Positions 63,276 to 64,000 of a stretch of DNA of 64,000 nt are shown here, in pieces. A model generated the notes under the pieces. The model did no database searches. It had not been told where the DNA came from and saw only the letters and a list, made by a program, of their open reading frames with translations. This stretch comes from Galeruca laticollis. Its lineage: Eukaryota; Arthropoda; Insecta; Coleoptera; Chrysomelidae. Numbering within the stretch: position 1 is the first letter of the stretch; each line of letters begins with the position of its first letter. Position numbers and translations under genes: made by a program. The stretch lies in the NCBI GenBank assembly GCA_963921935.1, contig OY998178.1:59245451-59309450 (forward strand), read 5' to 3'.

Positions 63276-64000
63276 TTATAAATATAGGAACATGGAACGT
63301 GCGAGGAATATACGGAGAGGGGGACATAACAAATTTAGTAAAGGAAGAAAAAAGATACAATATAGAAATAATATAAAAGAAATGGAGGAATATGTCCTAT
63401 TTACAAGTGGAAATGAAAAAAGACGATTTGGTACAGGCTTTGTAGTCAGTAAAAATATGAAAGAACAAATCACACACTTCCAAGTGATCTCAGACAGGAT
63501 ATGCAAACTACAATTTACTGGAAATGACAAAAACATATAACAATCGTTAACTTTCATGCACCTACAGAAGAGAAAACTGATGAAGATAAAGATGCATTCT
63601 ATGAACAACTGGAAGAAATTATTGACAGAATACCAAACGGCAATGTAAAAATAATAATGGGAGATGCAAATGCAAAAGTAGGAAATGAAGACATATTTAG
63701 AACTATAACGGGAGGCGAAAGCAAACATAATACAAGTAACGATAATGGTCTTAGATTAATCAATATGGCTATAGAAAAGCAAATGAAGATTATAAGTACA
63801 CATTTTAAAAGGAAGAACTTTGATAATTCCAGGCACTAACAAATCAAACCAAATTGATCACGTGCTAATAGGGGGAAAAGATGCCAAATCAATAAAAAAT
63901 GTAAAGTCATATAGGGGTGCCGATATAGACTCTGATCATTTTCTAGTAATGGCTAAATTTAAACTAACAGAAACAGATAAAAGAAAAATTAGAAAAAACA
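63276..64000 (+). pseudogene. RTE-like ORF2 start: APE endonuclease, shifted
   Basis: Order of blocks: NIGTWNVRGIYGEGDITNLV (63280 on), LFTSGNEKRRFGTGFVVSKN, FQVISDRICKLQFTGND, then a shift, HAPTEEKTDEDKDAFYEQLE, GNVKIIMGDANAKVGNE (catalytic Asp/Asn), SNDNGLRLINMAIEKQMKII, another shift, NQIDHVLIGGKDAKSIKNVK, YRGADIDSDHFLVMAKF (SDH motif). The wording is that of RTE/CFDP2-like endonucleases. The Glu of the QExRW block is in a damaged stretch near 63370. Confidence 0.85.

Larger units (their letters stand above)
62421..64000 (+). mobile_element. RTE-like non-LTR retrotransposon, 5' part
   Basis: ORF1 (62421-63154, one shift) followed by an APE endonuclease (63276 to the window end). Better preserved than the other RTE-like remnants at 33-35 kb. 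It continues past 64000, where RT would be expected. Confidence 0.8.

Noticed and set aside
63276..63728. Minus-strand 150-codon frame
   Set aside because: Phe/Ser/Ile-rich complement of the RTE-like endonuclease.

Overview
The window reads as repeat-packed, AT-rich nuclear DNA from an arthropod, most likely an insect with a large genome. No bacterial operon structure is visible. The evidence is a split host gene with GT-AG introns, many decayed retroelements of animal clades (Jockey, I, R1, RTE, BEL/Pao, Gypsy, Copia, Penelope-like), Tc1/mariner-type, Mutator-like and tyrosine-recombinase DNA elements, and more than ten long (TA)n tracts. I cannot name the species.

Host gene. Four exons on the minus strand encode pieces of a DENN-domain Rab-GEF (DENND5/Rab6IP1-like): 52502-52326, 37119-36878, 18511-18289 and 12697-12563. 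The splice phases join exon 52502-52326 to 37119-36878 and exon 18511-18289 to 12697-12563. They do not fit between 36878 and 18511, so at least one short exon there was not found. Almost everything else between 12.5 and 52.3 kb is therefore intronic. The first and last exons of the gene lie outside what I can see.

Layout. 1-1665: 3' half of a young Jockey-like element. 1666-7899: a Gypsy-type LTR element with about 262-bp LTRs and a pol gene collapsed by an internal deletion. 8.5-10.2 kb: decayed non-LTR gag and a decayed Tc1/mariner-like transposase. 10.5-13.4 kb: satellites, a perfect 53-bp-arm palindrome, a host exon, 34-bp tandem repeats and a hairpin. 13.6-16.65 kb: an internally deleted I-clade element, then a Jockey tail to 17.16 kb. 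17.2-19.3 kb: hairpin, tandem repeat and host exon. 19.33-30.36 kb: a BEL/Pao element on the minus strand whose leader is split by a Penelope-like fragment and a Jockey-group element. 33.4-35.7 kb: RTE-like RT remnants. 37.8-39.2 kb: an R1-clade fragment. 39.2-41.1 kb: Penelope-like remnants with hammerhead-ribozyme-like motifs. 41.49-43.29 kb: a Tc1/mariner-type transposon with 94-bp inverted repeats. 43.44-47.81 kb: a near-intact Jockey-like element with a 12-bp target duplication. 48.08-50.9 kb: two tandem copies of a 1.47-kb unit with conserved splice sites. 54.14-58.83 kb: a Crypton-like tyrosine recombinase interrupted by an unidentified ORF and an intron-containing Mutator-like gene, bracketed by two related hairpins. 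59.2-60.4 kb: a foldback element and a Penelope-like RT fragment. 61.1-62 kb: Copia. 62.4-64 kb: an RTE-like element running off the window.

The most interesting signals are four related hairpins (13.3, 36.4, 54.2, 58.75 kb), two of which flank the tyrosine-recombinase remnant; a set of hammerhead-like motifs beside Penelope-like remnants; the spliced Mutator-like gene; the tandem 1.47-kb spliced units; and an unrecognised decayed protein-coding stretch at 54.5-55.2 kb. Family names rest on motif recognition by eye; no database search was run.
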